Below are positions 10,383-19,823 of a stretch of 64,000 nucleotides of DNA, piece after piece. Both the position numbers and the translations under genes were made by a program. The notes beneath the pieces were generated by a model. It did not search any database, was not told the DNA's origin, and saw only the letters and a list, made by a program, of their open reading frames with translations. This DNA comes from Clostridia bacterium (lineage in GTDB: Bacteria > Bacillota > Thermoanaerobacteria > Thermoanaerobacterales > Thermoanaerobacteraceae): positions 62,001-126,000 of the forward strand of contig DULG01000019.1 in assembly GCA_012840485.1 (NCBI GenBank). Direction: 5' to 3'. Each line of letters begins with the position of its first letter. Positions within the stretch are counted from its first letter, which is position 1.

Positions 10383-11175
10383 GATATATAAAAAACAGGA
10401 AATTAAAATTTCCCCTCCTGTAGTTCTTAAAATTGTTGAAAGTCCTCCGAAGAAAAGACAAACTGAAAATCCAATAGAAGTATTTTCACAGAAAGAAAGT
10501 ATACAAAAAGATAGAGAAAATATGGCAAATGTAAAAAAAGAAGGTTTTGACTTAGCAAAACGGATAATAGAAAGGGCGAGAGTGGTTCAACAGGATATAC
10601 TTCTAAAAACCCAAAAAGATGTAGAAAAGATGTTAATAGATGCAAAAAAAAAAGCACGAAGGATACAAGAAGAGTATAGAGAAAAAGGCTATCAAGAAGG
10701 TTATGCTACAGGATACGAAGAAGGGTATAAAAAAGGAGAAGAGGAAGCTAAAGCTATAATTGAAGAGGTTAAAGCCATAAAAAAAGAAATCCTTAGAGAA
10801 AAAGAAAGATTATATAAAGAAACAGAAAGTGATATGGTAAATGTAATTTTGCAGGCAGTAGAGAAAATTATAGGCAAATATGTAGAAGAAGATAAAGATC
10901 TGATTTTAAATCTCATCAAAAAAGGGATGGAAAACTACAACGCTTTTGATAAAGTTATAGTACGTGTCAGTGAAGAAGATTACGAACACTGTATTAAAAA
11001 CAAAGATAAGATACTAAAAGATGTGGAATTTTTAGATGATGTAGCTATTTTAAAAGATTTGTCTTTGAAAAAAGGAGATTGCGTAATTGAAACAAATTCA
11101 GGAATTATAAACTCTGGAGTTTATACTCAACTTCAAGCTTTAAAAAATTTATTTGTAGGTGTATTAAATGAATAG
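10366..11175 (+). CDS. fliH: Flagellar assembly protein FliH
   Basis: Between fliG and fliI; charged coiled coil; GYQEGYATGYEEGYKKGEEEA glycine-repeat region typical of FliH. Confidence 0.9.
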   Translation: MKLLYKIYKKQEIKISPPVVLKIVESPPKKRQTENPIEVFSQKESIQKDRENMANVKKEGFDLAKRIIERARVVQQDILLKTQKDVEKMLIDAKKKARRIQEEYREKGYQEGYATGYEEGYKKGEEEAKAIIEEVKAIKKEILREKERLYKETESDMVNVILQAVEKIIGKYVEEDKDLILNLIKKGMENYNAFDKVIVRVSEEDYEHCIKNKDKILKDVEFLDDVAILKDLSLKKGDCVIETNSGIINSGVYTQLQALKNLFVGVLNE

Positions 11176-12481
11176 CATTGTTTTGGAAAAATACGAGAAA
11201 AACCTTCAAGAGAAAAGATTGATTCAATATTACGGCAAAGTTTCACAGGTCATAGGTTTGACAATTGAAAGCACAGGCCCTCTTTCTAATATAGGAGAAA
11301 TATGCCATATCAAGACTATAAATGGAAATCAAGTTTTAGCAGAAGTTGTAGGGTTTAAAGAAGAAAAAGTTTATCTCATGCCATTAGGGAATATGGAGGG
11401 GATAGGAGTAGGCAGCAAAGTTATTGCTACAGGGCAAACCTTGAGAATCAATGTGGGAAAAGAATTGTTGGGGAGAGTTTTAGATGGGCTAGGCAATCCT
11501 ATTGATGGAAAAGGTTCATTAAGATATGAGAAATCTATTCCTATTAATAATGTGCCTCCTGATCCTTTAGAAAGAAAACGAATTAAAGAGGTAATGCCTC
11601 TTGGAATAAAAGCGATTGATGGACTGCTTACTTGCGGTAAAGGCCAAAGAATTGGCATTTTTGCTGGAAGTGGTGTAGGGAAAAGCACAATGTTAGGTAT
11701 GATGGCTAGAAATGCTAAAGCTGACCTCAATGTAATTGCTCTTATAGGAGAGAGGGGAAGAGAGGTAAATGAATTTTTAGAAAAAGATTTGGGAGAAGAG
11801 GGATTGAAAAGATCAGTAGTAGTAGTAGCTACTTCTGACACCCCAGCCCTTATAAGGGTGAAAGGTGCAATGACTGCAACAGCCATAGCTGAATACTTTA
11901 GAGACCAAGGTTTAGATGTTCTTTTGATGATGGATTCTGTTACTAGATTTGCTATGGCTCAAAGAGAAGTAGGGCTTTCAATAGGAGAAGCTCCTGTCTC
12001 AAGAGGATATACTCCCTCCGTATTTTCTGTTTTGCCTAAGCTTCTAGAAAGGTCTGGCTGCTCTAAAAAAGGTTCTATCACTGCTCTTTATGCCGTTTTA
12101 GTAGATGGGGATGATTTAAATGAACCTATTGCTGATGCAGTAAGAGGTATATTAGACGGTCATATAGTTTTATCGAGGAAATTGGCTAATAAAAATCACT
12201 ATCCCGCCATTGATGTATTGGGAAGTGTCAGTAGAGTAATAAATGACATTATAACAGACGAACATAAAGAATTGATATCCAGATTTAAAGACATTTTAGC
12301 TACTTATGTAGAAGCAGAAGATTTAATAAATATAGGAGCTTATAATTTTGGAAGTAATCCAAAGATTGATGAAGCCATTGAACTAAATGACAAAATGAAC
12401 AGCTTTTTAAGGCAGAGAATAGATGAATCTTACGACTTTGAAACTACAAAACAACTTTTATACGAATCTATTAAAAGGTGA
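11168..12481 (+). CDS. fliI: Flagellum-specific ATPase FliI
   Basis: Walker A GIFAGSGVGKSTMLGMMAR; ALIGERGREVNEF; MMDSVTRFAMAQREVGLSIGEAPVSRGYTPSVF. Confidence 0.98.
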   Translation: MNSIVLEKYEKNLQEKRLIQYYGKVSQVIGLTIESTGPLSNIGEICHIKTINGNQVLAEVVGFKEEKVYLMPLGNMEGIGVGSKVIATGQTLRINVGKELLGRVLDGLGNPIDGKGSLRYEKSIPINNVPPDPLERKRIKEVMPLGIKAIDGLLTCGKGQRIGIFAGSGVGKSTMLGMMARNAKADLNVIALIGERGREVNEFLEKDLGEEGLKRSVVVVATSDTPALIRVKGAMTATAIAEYFRDQGLDVLLMMDSVTRFAMAQREVGLSIGEAPVSRGYTPSVFSVLPKLLERSGCSKKGSITALYAVLVDGDDLNEPIADAVRGILDGHIVLSRKLANKNHYPAIDVLGSVSRVINDIITDEHKELISRFKDILATYVEAEDLINIGAYNFGSNPKIDEAIELNDKMNSFLRQRIDESYDFETTKQLLYESIKR

Positions 12482-12487
12482 TAAAAT

Positions 12488-12931
12488 ATGAAAAAATTTG
12501 AGTTTAATTTACAGCCAGTGCTAAATTTAAAAGAACAGTCAGAAAAAATTGAAAAAGAAAGATTATCAAAAATTATGGCAGAAATAAATTATCAAAAAGA
12601 ATCATTGCACAGATTGAACTTTCACTTAAATGAAATTTTTGAAAAAGCAAAAGAACAAATAGAAGAAGGAACTACTGTGACAAAAATTGCTGAACTGGAG
12701 GTATATGTTAAAAAAATACAAAAAATGATCGAAGAAAAAAAGTCACTAATCAGTAAATTAGAAAAAGAAGCAGAAATAGTGAGAGAAAATCTATTAAAAG
12801 TTTCTAAAGAAAAAAAAGCGTTGGAAAATCTCAAGGAAAAAAGATTTTCAGAGTATCAATACCTGTTATCCATAGAACAAAACAAATTCATAGACGAGCA
12901 GGTAAGTTTCAAAGTTGCTAAATCCTATTAG
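12488..12931 (+). CDS. fliJ: Flagellar export protein FliJ
   Basis: Coiled-coil protein directly after fliI; MKKFEFNLQPVLNLKEQ. Confidence 0.88.
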   Translation: MKKFEFNLQPVLNLKEQSEKIEKERLSKIMAEINYQKESLHRLNFHLNEIFEKAKEQIEEGTTVTKIAELEVYVKKIQKMIEEKKSLISKLEKEAEIVRENLLKVSKEKKALENLKEKRFSEYQYLLSIEQNKFIDEQVSFKVAKSY

Positions 12932-12941
12932 GAGGATACAT

Positions 12942-13544
12942 ATGCAAAATGAAGCAATTGAACCCAAAAGAAAAATAAAAAAAGGGCTTATAATCTTAAT
13001 GATTTCTGTGATTCTCATAGGAGGAGTAGTCGCTGTAATTTTTTTCAACCTATTTGGAAGCAAGGATTACTTGACAAAGCAGATGTATAATATTCCAATT
13101 TTAAAAGACTTAATATCTTCCAAACCTGCTAAAGAAGATAAAAATGCTATAATATCTCAACTGACAAAGGAGTTAAAAACAAAGGAAGAAATAATTTTGG
13201 AATATGAAGAGAAATTAAAAGAAAAAGATGAGAGATTAAAAGAGAAAGATAATTCTATTGAAAGTTTAAAAAATGAATTAGAAAAGGTCCAAATGGAAAA
13301 TGAACTTTTAAAACAGCAGTTAGAAAACAAAAAGAAAAGCTTAAAAGATATAGCCTTTTACTATCAGAATATGGATTCTCAAAAAGCAGCACAGATTTTA
13401 AATAATTTGTCAGATGAAGAAGTGATACAGATATTAAATGCCATGGATAGGGAAAGTGTATCAAGGATTTTAGAATCTTTAAAAGAAGAGAAAGCAGCTA
13501 AAATAACAAATATTTTACTTAAAAATGCAAATATGGTCCCATAG
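12942..13544 (+). CDS. MotE-type protein (MgtE-N-like domain, single TM), flagellar operon
   Basis: TM segment, coiled coil, then MDSQKAAQILNNLSDEEVIQILNAMDRESVSRILESL, an MgtE_N-like repeat. Confidence 0.75.
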   Translation: MQNEAIEPKRKIKKGLIILMISVILIGGVVAVIFFNLFGSKDYLTKQMYNIPILKDLISSKPAKEDKNAIISQLTKELKTKEEIILEYEEKLKEKDERLKEKDNSIESLKNELEKVQMENELLKQQLENKKKSLKDIAFYYQNMDSQKAAQILNNLSDEEVIQILNAMDRESVSRILESLKEEKAAKITNILLKNANMVP

Positions 13545-13561
13545 AAAGGAGGTGAGAGTAA

Positions 13562-14899
13562 TTGAATGAAATGCTACTTGATACTGAATTATCGCCATTT
13601 GCAATAGTAAATTTAAAACCAGATGGAGTAAAAGTATCTACAAATTCACAAAAAGACTTATCAGTCAAAGGAGATGATTCTCCCAAATTTTTACAAATGT
13701 TAAACCAACAATTACAGTTAACTTTCAAAGAAAATGGTGAAATTTTGTCTTCCAAAATTGTAGGAATTAAAAACATCGGAAAAAGTAAAATTACAAAATT
13801 TACTGATGTAGAGGATGTACTGTTTAAAGATGTTTTTAATTGGCTGCAATACCTAATAAGTGCTTTAAACGCAACAGGACAGATGAAAGAAAGTGAACAA
13901 CAGTTAGTTGGTTCTCAAAAATTGGTTGGAGTTTTTCAAAAAGAAGTGGGACAACTGCTGAAGAATTTTTTTCAAGGGGAAAATTTAGATATTGACAAAA
14001 TTTCCCAAAATATTAGCCAGTTTTTGGAGAAAAACTTTGGCATTGAATTGCAATCAGACACAATAGCTAATGCCATTAAAACTGGCAATTTTGAAGAAAT
14101 GTTGCATCTCTATAAAGATAAAAATCCAGATAAGGAAATTGCAAAAGCACAAAAATCATTACAATCATCCAATTTTGAAGGAGAAAAAAATATTTGGGCA
14201 CAAGATAAAGAAGAAAAAGAGAATTTAACTCAATTAAGTTCACAGCGTCTTTTTGATACAAAAGGTAAAGATAATAGTACAAAATCCTCAAATTTACCAG
14301 CAAATTCAAATAATGAACTTTTTTCAATTAAGAAGGAAGGAGATTTTGAATCCAATCACTCACTTCAACAAAATGACTTTGCTTTTTTGAAACATGACTC
14401 AAAAATCTTTGATAATCAATTATTACAGCAGAGTTCTAATTTTCATCAAAAACCTGAAATTCAAATTTTTGATCAAATAATAAATAGTATAATTCTTTCA
14501 AAAAATGAGGTTTCTTCCACTATTAGCATACAATTAAAACCAGAATTTTTAGGAAAACTTCAAATTAGCCTTAAATCTATAGATGGTAACATTGTTGCTA
14601 CCATAATAACAGACAGCGAAAAGTTAAAACATCAGATTGAATCTAATTTAGCAATTTTAAATAGTCAATTAGATTTAAAAGGAATCAAAATAGATAGTTT
14701 TAATGTGACAGTAGACAAAAACATGCAATTTACTGCCCAATACAATGGTCAGCAAGGTTATAATGATGCCTCAAGGCAGCAAAATACGCAAGAAGGATAT
14801 GTTAATTACTTAGTTTATGAACTTCCACAAATAGAAGAGACAAATCTGTCACCACAAAATTATCTAATCTCACAAAACCATATTGACGTAAAAGCATAG
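13562..14899 (+). CDS. fliK: Flagellar hook-length control protein FliK
   Basis: Position before flgD; Gln/Asn/Lys-rich middle; C-terminal ISIQLKPEFLGKLQISLKSIDGNIVATIITDSEKLKHQIESNLAILNSQLDLKGI (Flg_hook). TTG start. Confidence 0.9.
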   Translation: MNEMLLDTELSPFAIVNLKPDGVKVSTNSQKDLSVKGDDSPKFLQMLNQQLQLTFKENGEILSSKIVGIKNIGKSKITKFTDVEDVLFKDVFNWLQYLISALNATGQMKESEQQLVGSQKLVGVFQKEVGQLLKNFFQGENLDIDKISQNISQFLEKNFGIELQSDTIANAIKTGNFEEMLHLYKDKNPDKEIAKAQKSLQSSNFEGEKNIWAQDKEEKENLTQLSSQRLFDTKGKDNSTKSSNLPANSNNELFSIKKEGDFESNHSLQQNDFAFLKHDSKIFDNQLLQQSSNFHQKPEIQIFDQIINSIILSKNEVSSTISIQLKPEFLGKLQISLKSIDGNIVATIITDSEKLKHQIESNLAILNSQLDLKGIKIDSFNVTVDKNMQFTAQYNGQQGYNDASRQQNTQEGYVNYLVYELPQIEETNLSPQNYLISQNHIDVKA

Positions 14900-14914
14900 A
14901 AAGGAGGGAATATT

Positions 14915-15310
14915 GTGAATATAAATACTAATTACAATATTACAACTGCTTACACTAACAAGGTAACAACATCAAAAGACCACTTGGGGAAAGATGATTT
15001 TTTAAAACTTTTAGTCACTCAGTTAAAAAATCAAGATCCTTTAAATCCAATGGATGATAAAGAATTTATTGCGCAATTGGCGCAGTTTTCCACGTTAGAA
15101 CAAATACAAAATATGAACAGTAGCTTTAATGCAGTAAAAGCCATAAATTTACTCGATAAAAATATATATGCGACTATTACAGACAATAATGGAAACCCAC
15201 GGGCTGTAATGGGAAAAGTAGATGCTGTTTATAAGCAAAATGGAGAATACTTTTTAGAAGTAAACGGTATAGATGTACCATTAGATGCTGTGACAGCTGT
15301 TTTGGGATGA
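14915..15310 (+). CDS. flgD: Flagellar hook capping protein FlgD
   Basis: [48 protein letters not shown] start. Confidence 0.96.
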   Translation: MNINTNYNITTAYTNKVTTSKDHLGKDDFLKLLVTQLKNQDPLNPMDDKEFIAQLAQFSTLEQIQNMNSSFNAVKAINLLDKNIYATITDNNGNPRAVMGKVDAVYKQNGEYFLEVNGIDVPLDAVTAVLG

Positions 15311-15319
15311 GGTGATAAA

Positions 15320-15688
15320 ATGTCTGAGTTAGTAAAAATTCCTCAAAACCTAAATGTCAATTACTTAGCTCAGAGAATAACAACTAGCAATGGAACTTCT
15401 ACAACTTTCAAAGAAGTTTTAAATGAAAAAATTGATGAAATAAAATTTTCAAAGCATTCCCTTATGAGAATGGAAATGAGAAATGTTAAAATTACACAAG
15501 CGGAGTACCAAAAATTATTGGAAGCAGTCAATAGAGCTAATCGAAAAGGCATAAAAGACTCTCTGATCATAATGAATAACAAAGCCTTTGTGGTAAATTT
15601 AAAAACCAAAACGGTGATAACAGCAATGGACAGCGAAATGCTAAAAGATAGTGTTTTTACAAATATAGACGGTGCTGTGATAATTTGA
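15320..15688 (+). CDS. Conserved flagellar operon protein (TIGR02530-type)
   Basis: FSKHSLMRMEMRNVKITQAEYQKLLEAVNRANRKGIKDSLIIMNNKAFVVNLKTKTVITA, located between flgD and flgE. Confidence 0.8.
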   Translation: MSELVKIPQNLNVNYLAQRITTSNGTSTTFKEVLNEKIDEIKFSKHSLMRMEMRNVKITQAEYQKLLEAVNRANRKGIKDSLIIMNNKAFVVNLKTKTVITAMDSEMLKDSVFTNIDGAVII

Positions 15689-15769
15689 GCCGGACCTTAA
15701 CAAGGAGGCTTATCGCTTTTGAATGACAGAGAAAGCGAGCAGCGCCAAAAAATAAAAGGAGGAGAAAAA

Positions 15770-17011
15770 ATGTTAAGGTCAATGTATTCTGCAGTTTCTG
15801 GATTGCGGGTCCATCAAGCAAGAATGGATGTAATTGGCAATAATATAGCGAATGTCAATACGGTAGGGTACAAAGCAAGTAGAATGACCTTTAAGGAAAT
15901 ATTTAGTCAAACAATAAAGGGAGCTTCTGCCCCTCAAGGGAATGGCGGTGGAACTAATCCTCAACAAATCGGCTTAGGAGTTGCTATAGCATCAATTGAC
16001 ACCATATTCACACGTGGTGGTGCTCAAAGGACAGATAATCCTACAGACCTTTCAATTGACGGAAACGGCTTCTTTGTTGTTTCTACAGGAGAAGGCTATC
16101 TCTACACGAGAGCAGGCAATTTTAGTTTTGATTCAAAAGGAGATTTAATAACTCCTGATGGATATAAAGTATTGGGATGGATGTCAACTGATGGGAAAAA
16201 CGTAAACACTGACACAGGGAATTTAGTGCCAATAAGCCTTAAAAATTGGTCAAGTATAGACCCGATAGCCACTACGCAATTAGAAATAGGGGGAAATCTG
16301 AACGCCTCAACAGCAATTAAAAATACAATAAGTTATAACATATTAATATACGATTCACAAGGAGGAAGTCATATAGCTACAATTACATTTACAAGAAATG
16401 ATGCCACTACCTGGAACTGGAATGTGTCTTCTTACGATCCTGCTATCTCCTCTGTAACTGGTTCGGGTACCCTTATCTTTGGTGCCGATGGTAAGATTGC
16501 TCCTAATACCACTGCGACCGGTACAATTACTTTTAATATGAATACTGCTATGACAAATGCAACTATTGGTCCTGTTTTACTTGACCTTTCAAAAATTACT
16601 ATGTTCTCAAGTGAGACTGATTTGAGGGAACTTAGCAAAAATGGAAATGAAGCAGGGTCATTGGAAAGTATTAATATAGATAAATATGGAGTTGTATCAG
16701 GTATATATTCTAACGGTCGCAGACAGATAATTGGTCAAATTGCAATTGCTGATTTTCAAAATCCAATGGGCTTAGAGAAGACTGGAAATTCAATGTTTAT
16801 AAATACTGTAAACTCTGGGGAGCCAATGATAGGAGCAGCTGGCACAGGTACAAGGGGTTCAATCAATCCGGGTACTTTGGAAATGTCAAATGTGGATTTA
16901 GCTAACGAATTTTCAGATATGATTGTGACACAGAGAGGTTTTCAAGCAAATGCTAAAGTTATAACTGTTTCTGATGAAATCCTACAAGACCTTGTCAATA
17001 TGAAGAGATAA
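15770..17011 (+). CDS. flgE: Flagellar hook protein FlgE
   Basis: [35 protein letters not shown] after AAAGGAGGAG; C-terminal DLANEFSDMIVTQRGFQANAKVITVSDEILQDLVNMKR. Confidence 0.97.
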   Translation: MLRSMYSAVSGLRVHQARMDVIGNNIANVNTVGYKASRMTFKEIFSQTIKGASAPQGNGGGTNPQQIGLGVAIASIDTIFTRGGAQRTDNPTDLSIDGNGFFVVSTGEGYLYTRAGNFSFDSKGDLITPDGYKVLGWMSTDGKNVNTDTGNLVPISLKNWSSIDPIATTQLEIGGNLNASTAIKNTISYNILIYDSQGGSHIATITFTRNDATTWNWNVSSYDPAISSVTGSGTLIFGADGKIAPNTTATGTITFNMNTAMTNATIGPVLLDLSKITMFSSETDLRELSKNGNEAGSLESINIDKYGVVSGIYSNGRRQIIGQIAIADFQNPMGLEKTGNSMFINTVNSGEPMIGAAGTGTRGSINPGTLEMSNVDLANEFSDMIVTQRGFQANAKVITVSDEILQDLVNMKR

Positions 17012-17016
17012 TTATA

Positions 17017-17043
17017 GTCTGCTGGGTTTTATGCCCAGCAGAC
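17017..17043 (+). other. Strong intercistronic hairpin between flgE and flbD
   Basis: GTCTGCTGGG-ttttatg-CCCAGCAGAC, a perfect 10-bp stem with no following T run. Confidence 0.8.
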
Positions 17044-17059
17044 ACAATGGAGGAAAATT

Positions 17060-17272
17060 ATGATTTATGTTACTCGCCTTAATAATGAGGAATTTGTCCT
17101 AAATGATGAATTAATAGAATTTATAGAAAAGACTCCTGATACTGTTATAAGTCTTACTACTGGTAAAAAAATAGTTGTAAAGGAAACACCTGATGAAATC
17201 ATACAAAAGGTGATTGACTACAAACAGAGGATTTTTAACTCACATCAAAAGGATAAAGAGGTGTTAAAATGA
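17060..17272 (+). CDS. flbD: Flagellar protein FlbD
   Basis: MIYVTRLNNEEFVLNDELIEFIEKTPDTVISLTTGKKIVVKET. Confidence 0.93.
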   Translation: MIYVTRLNNEEFVLNDELIEFIEKTPDTVISLTTGKKIVVKETPDEIIQKVIDYKQRIFNSHQKDKEVLK

Positions 17273-17676
17273 ATAATAAAACTATTTTAATAGTTATACT
17301 CACAGTAGTTATCTCTTTTGGGGCAGCCTTTATGTATTTTAATACTTTTGCTTCACCTCATAAACCTGTCGAAATAACCTATTATAATTATTCCCCTGGT
17401 GGAGAATTTATAACCAATTTAAGAGGTAATAACAAGTTTGTAAAAGTTTCTGTAGAATTACAAGTAGCAGATAAAAACACTTTAAAAGTACTAGAAGAGA
17501 GAAATCCTCAAATAAGAGATTTGATAATACAGATTTTGCGTGGAAAAACGGAGCAGGACATAGAAGGACCAGAAGGACAACAGAGATTAAAAACTGATAT
17601 AAAAAATGAGATAAATAAAATACTAGGTGAAGGGAAAATTGTAAATGTGTATTTTGATGAGTTTATCGTTCAATAG
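17269..17676 (+). CDS. fliL: Flagellar basal body-associated protein FliL
   Basis: Single N-terminal TM; position before fliM; FVKVSVELQVADKNTLKVLEERNPQIRDLIIQILRGKTEQD. Confidence 0.93.
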   Translation: MNNKTILIVILTVVISFGAAFMYFNTFASPHKPVEITYYNYSPGGEFITNLRGNNKFVKVSVELQVADKNTLKVLEERNPQIRDLIIQILRGKTEQDIEGPEGQQRLKTDIKNEINKILGEGKIVNVYFDEFIVQ

Positions 17677-17691
17677 GGAGGAGGGGACCTT

Positions 17692-18687
17692 TTGGCTGAG
17701 ATATTATCCCAAAGTGAAATTGATGAACTATTAAAAGCCTTTAGTTCTGGTAGTTTAGATGCTAAAGAAATAAAAGTAGAGGAAAAAAAGAGTAAAAAAA
17801 TACGCCCTTATGACTTTAGAAGACCTAATAAATTTTCAAAAGAGCAGCTGAGAACTCTTCAAATGATTTTTGAAAATTTGGCGAGGTCTTTAACTACTTT
17901 TTTATCTGGGTATTTAAGGACAATGGCAAATGTAACAGTTATTTCAGTTGACCAAGTAACTTATTATGAGTTTAGCAATTCATTAAATAATCCCGTTTTT
18001 ATCGCTATACTTGATGCTTCTCCACTGGAAGGACCTTTCCTCCTGGAATTTAATAACAATACAACTTATGCTATCCTCGATAGAATTTTAGGAGGAAGAG
18101 GGAAGGGGGAACTTTTGGATAGGGAATATACTGAAATTGAAATTAATCTTTTAACAAAAATAGTAAGGCAAATATTACCTTTATTGAAAGAACCATGGAG
18201 TAATATAGTAGAAATTAATCCCTCTTTATTGAGAGTAGAAACTAATTCGCAATTTGCACAGATAATTTCTCCAAATGAAACAGTAGCCCTATGTACTCTC
18301 TCTATAAAAATCAATGAGACAGAGGGAATGATGAATTTTTGTATGCCCCATTTGACCCTAGAGCCTATTATTCCTAAATTGACAACTAAATTTTGGTTTT
18401 CTAGCATGAAAAAAGATGAAAAAATAAATTCTGATGTAATAAAAAATAAGATCAGCAAGACATATGTACCTCTCACTGTAGAGATTGGATCAGCTATTAT
18501 AAGCATAAGAGATCTTTTGAATTTTGAAGTAGGAGATATCATTATGTTAGACAAAAATTTTAAAGAACCAGTTGATGTAATAATTGATAAAAAAGTTAAA
18601 TTTAGAGGCATACCAGGCATAAAAAATAGGAAATACAGTGTAAAGATAACAGAAGTTATTTATAAAGGAGATGAAGAAAGTGAATGA
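17692..18687 (+). CDS. fliM: Flagellar motor switch protein FliM
   Basis: EILSQSEIDELLKAF CheY-P binding peptide; YDFRRPNKFSKEQLRTLQMIFENLARSLTTFLSGYLR. TTG start. Confidence 0.97.
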   Translation: MAEILSQSEIDELLKAFSSGSLDAKEIKVEEKKSKKIRPYDFRRPNKFSKEQLRTLQMIFENLARSLTTFLSGYLRTMANVTVISVDQVTYYEFSNSLNNPVFIAILDASPLEGPFLLEFNNNTTYAILDRILGGRGKGELLDREYTEIEINLLTKIVRQILPLLKEPWSNIVEINPSLLRVETNSQFAQIISPNETVALCTLSIKINETEGMMNFCMPHLTLEPIIPKLTTKFWFSSMKKDEKINSDVIKNKISKTYVPLTVEIGSAIISIRDLLNFEVGDIIMLDKNFKEPVDVIIDKKVKFRGIPGIKNRKYSVKITEVIYKGDEESE

Positions 18688-19804
18688 CTTTTTATCTCAA
18701 GAAGAAATAAATGCATTGTTAAAAGGCCTCACAGAAACAACTACGCAAAGTGAAGAAAAAGATGAAAAAAGCTTAACTGCGGAAGAAAAAGACATATTAG
18801 GGGAAATCGGGAATATAAGTTTTGGAACTTCTGCTACTACTTTATACACTTTGTTGAGAAATAAAGTTACAATTACTACTCCGAGAGTTTCAGTGCTTTC
18901 ATGGGAAGAATTACAAAAAGAATTCAATATACCTTACGTAGGAGTTGAAGTAGAATACACCCAAGGATTAATAGGACATAATCTTCTTATTCTTAAAAAA
19001 GAAGATGTGCTTAAGATGACTGACCTCATGATGGGGGGAGACGGCAAAGTAGAAGAAGGGGAAATCACAGATTTACATTTGAGTGCTATAGGAGAAGCAA
19101 TGAATCAAATGATAGGTTCTGCTGCTACTTCTTTATCTACTCTGCTAAATAAGACAATCCATATTTCACCTCCAAAAGCATTTATTGTTGACTTTGCTAC
19201 TTCGTTACCTGATGACCTAGCATTTCCTCATGGAGAAGTAGTAAAAATAGCTTTTAAGATGGAAGTAGGAGAGATAATTGACAGTGAAATTATGCAGCTT
19301 TTGCCTCTTGACTTTGCTAAGGAATTAGTTCGAGGAGTACTGTGGAAAGAAGAAGAAAAAGAAAAACCAGCAGAATTTCATGAAGAAAAATCTGATTCTG
19401 AAATAGAAAAGGAGGAAAAGCCCATCGTAAAAGATGCTGGAAAAGAAAGTACAAAAATGAAGGAGGTTAAGCAAAAAGTAAATGTGAGTCCTGTAGTCTT
19501 TCAAAATTTTGATGAAGGACCAACTTCCAAAGACAAGGAAGAAAAAGAGAATCTAGATTTAATCCTGGATGTACCTTTGACTATTACTGTTGAATTGGGA
19601 AAAACCAAGAAACTTATAAAAGATATTTTGGAATTGAGTGAGGGATCGATTTTAGAATTAGATAAATTGGCAGGAGAACCAGTAGATATTCTGGCAAATG
19701 GCAAATACATTGCTAAGGGGGAAGTGGTAGTAATAGATGAAAATTTTGGGGTAAGAATTGTAGATATAGTACACCAAAGTAAAAGAATTAGCAATATAGA
19801 ATAA
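18671..19804 (+). CDS. fliY: Flagellar motor switch phosphatase FliY (CheC-like plus FliN C-terminal domain)
   Basis: N-terminal FLSQEEINALLKG; CheC-type motifs DILGEIGN and SAIGEAMN; SpoA/FliN C-terminal domain. Confidence 0.95.
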   Translation: MKKVNDFLSQEEINALLKGLTETTTQSEEKDEKSLTAEEKDILGEIGNISFGTSATTLYTLLRNKVTITTPRVSVLSWEELQKEFNIPYVGVEVEYTQGLIGHNLLILKKEDVLKMTDLMMGGDGKVEEGEITDLHLSAIGEAMNQMIGSAATSLSTLLNKTIHISPPKAFIVDFATSLPDDLAFPHGEVVKIAFKMEVGEIIDSEIMQLLPLDFAKELVRGVLWKEEEKEKPAEFHEEKSDSEIEKEEKPIVKDAGKESTKMKEVKQKVNVSPVVFQNFDEGPTSKDKEEKENLDLILDVPLTITVELGKTKKLIKDILELSEGSILELDKLAGEPVDILANGKYIAKGEVVVIDENFGVRIVDIVHQSKRISNIE

Positions 19805-19823
19805 GATGAAGGAGGAATCATTT

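Noticed and set aside
11371-11886. 171-aa reverse-strand ORF opposite fliI
   Set aside because: Lies fully within the well-supported fliI frame; low-complexity Ser/Pro/Leu composition typical of an antisense shadow ORF.
18066-18620. 184-aa reverse-strand ORF opposite fliM
   Set aside because: Shadow of the fliM coding frame with no recognisable domain or RBS.
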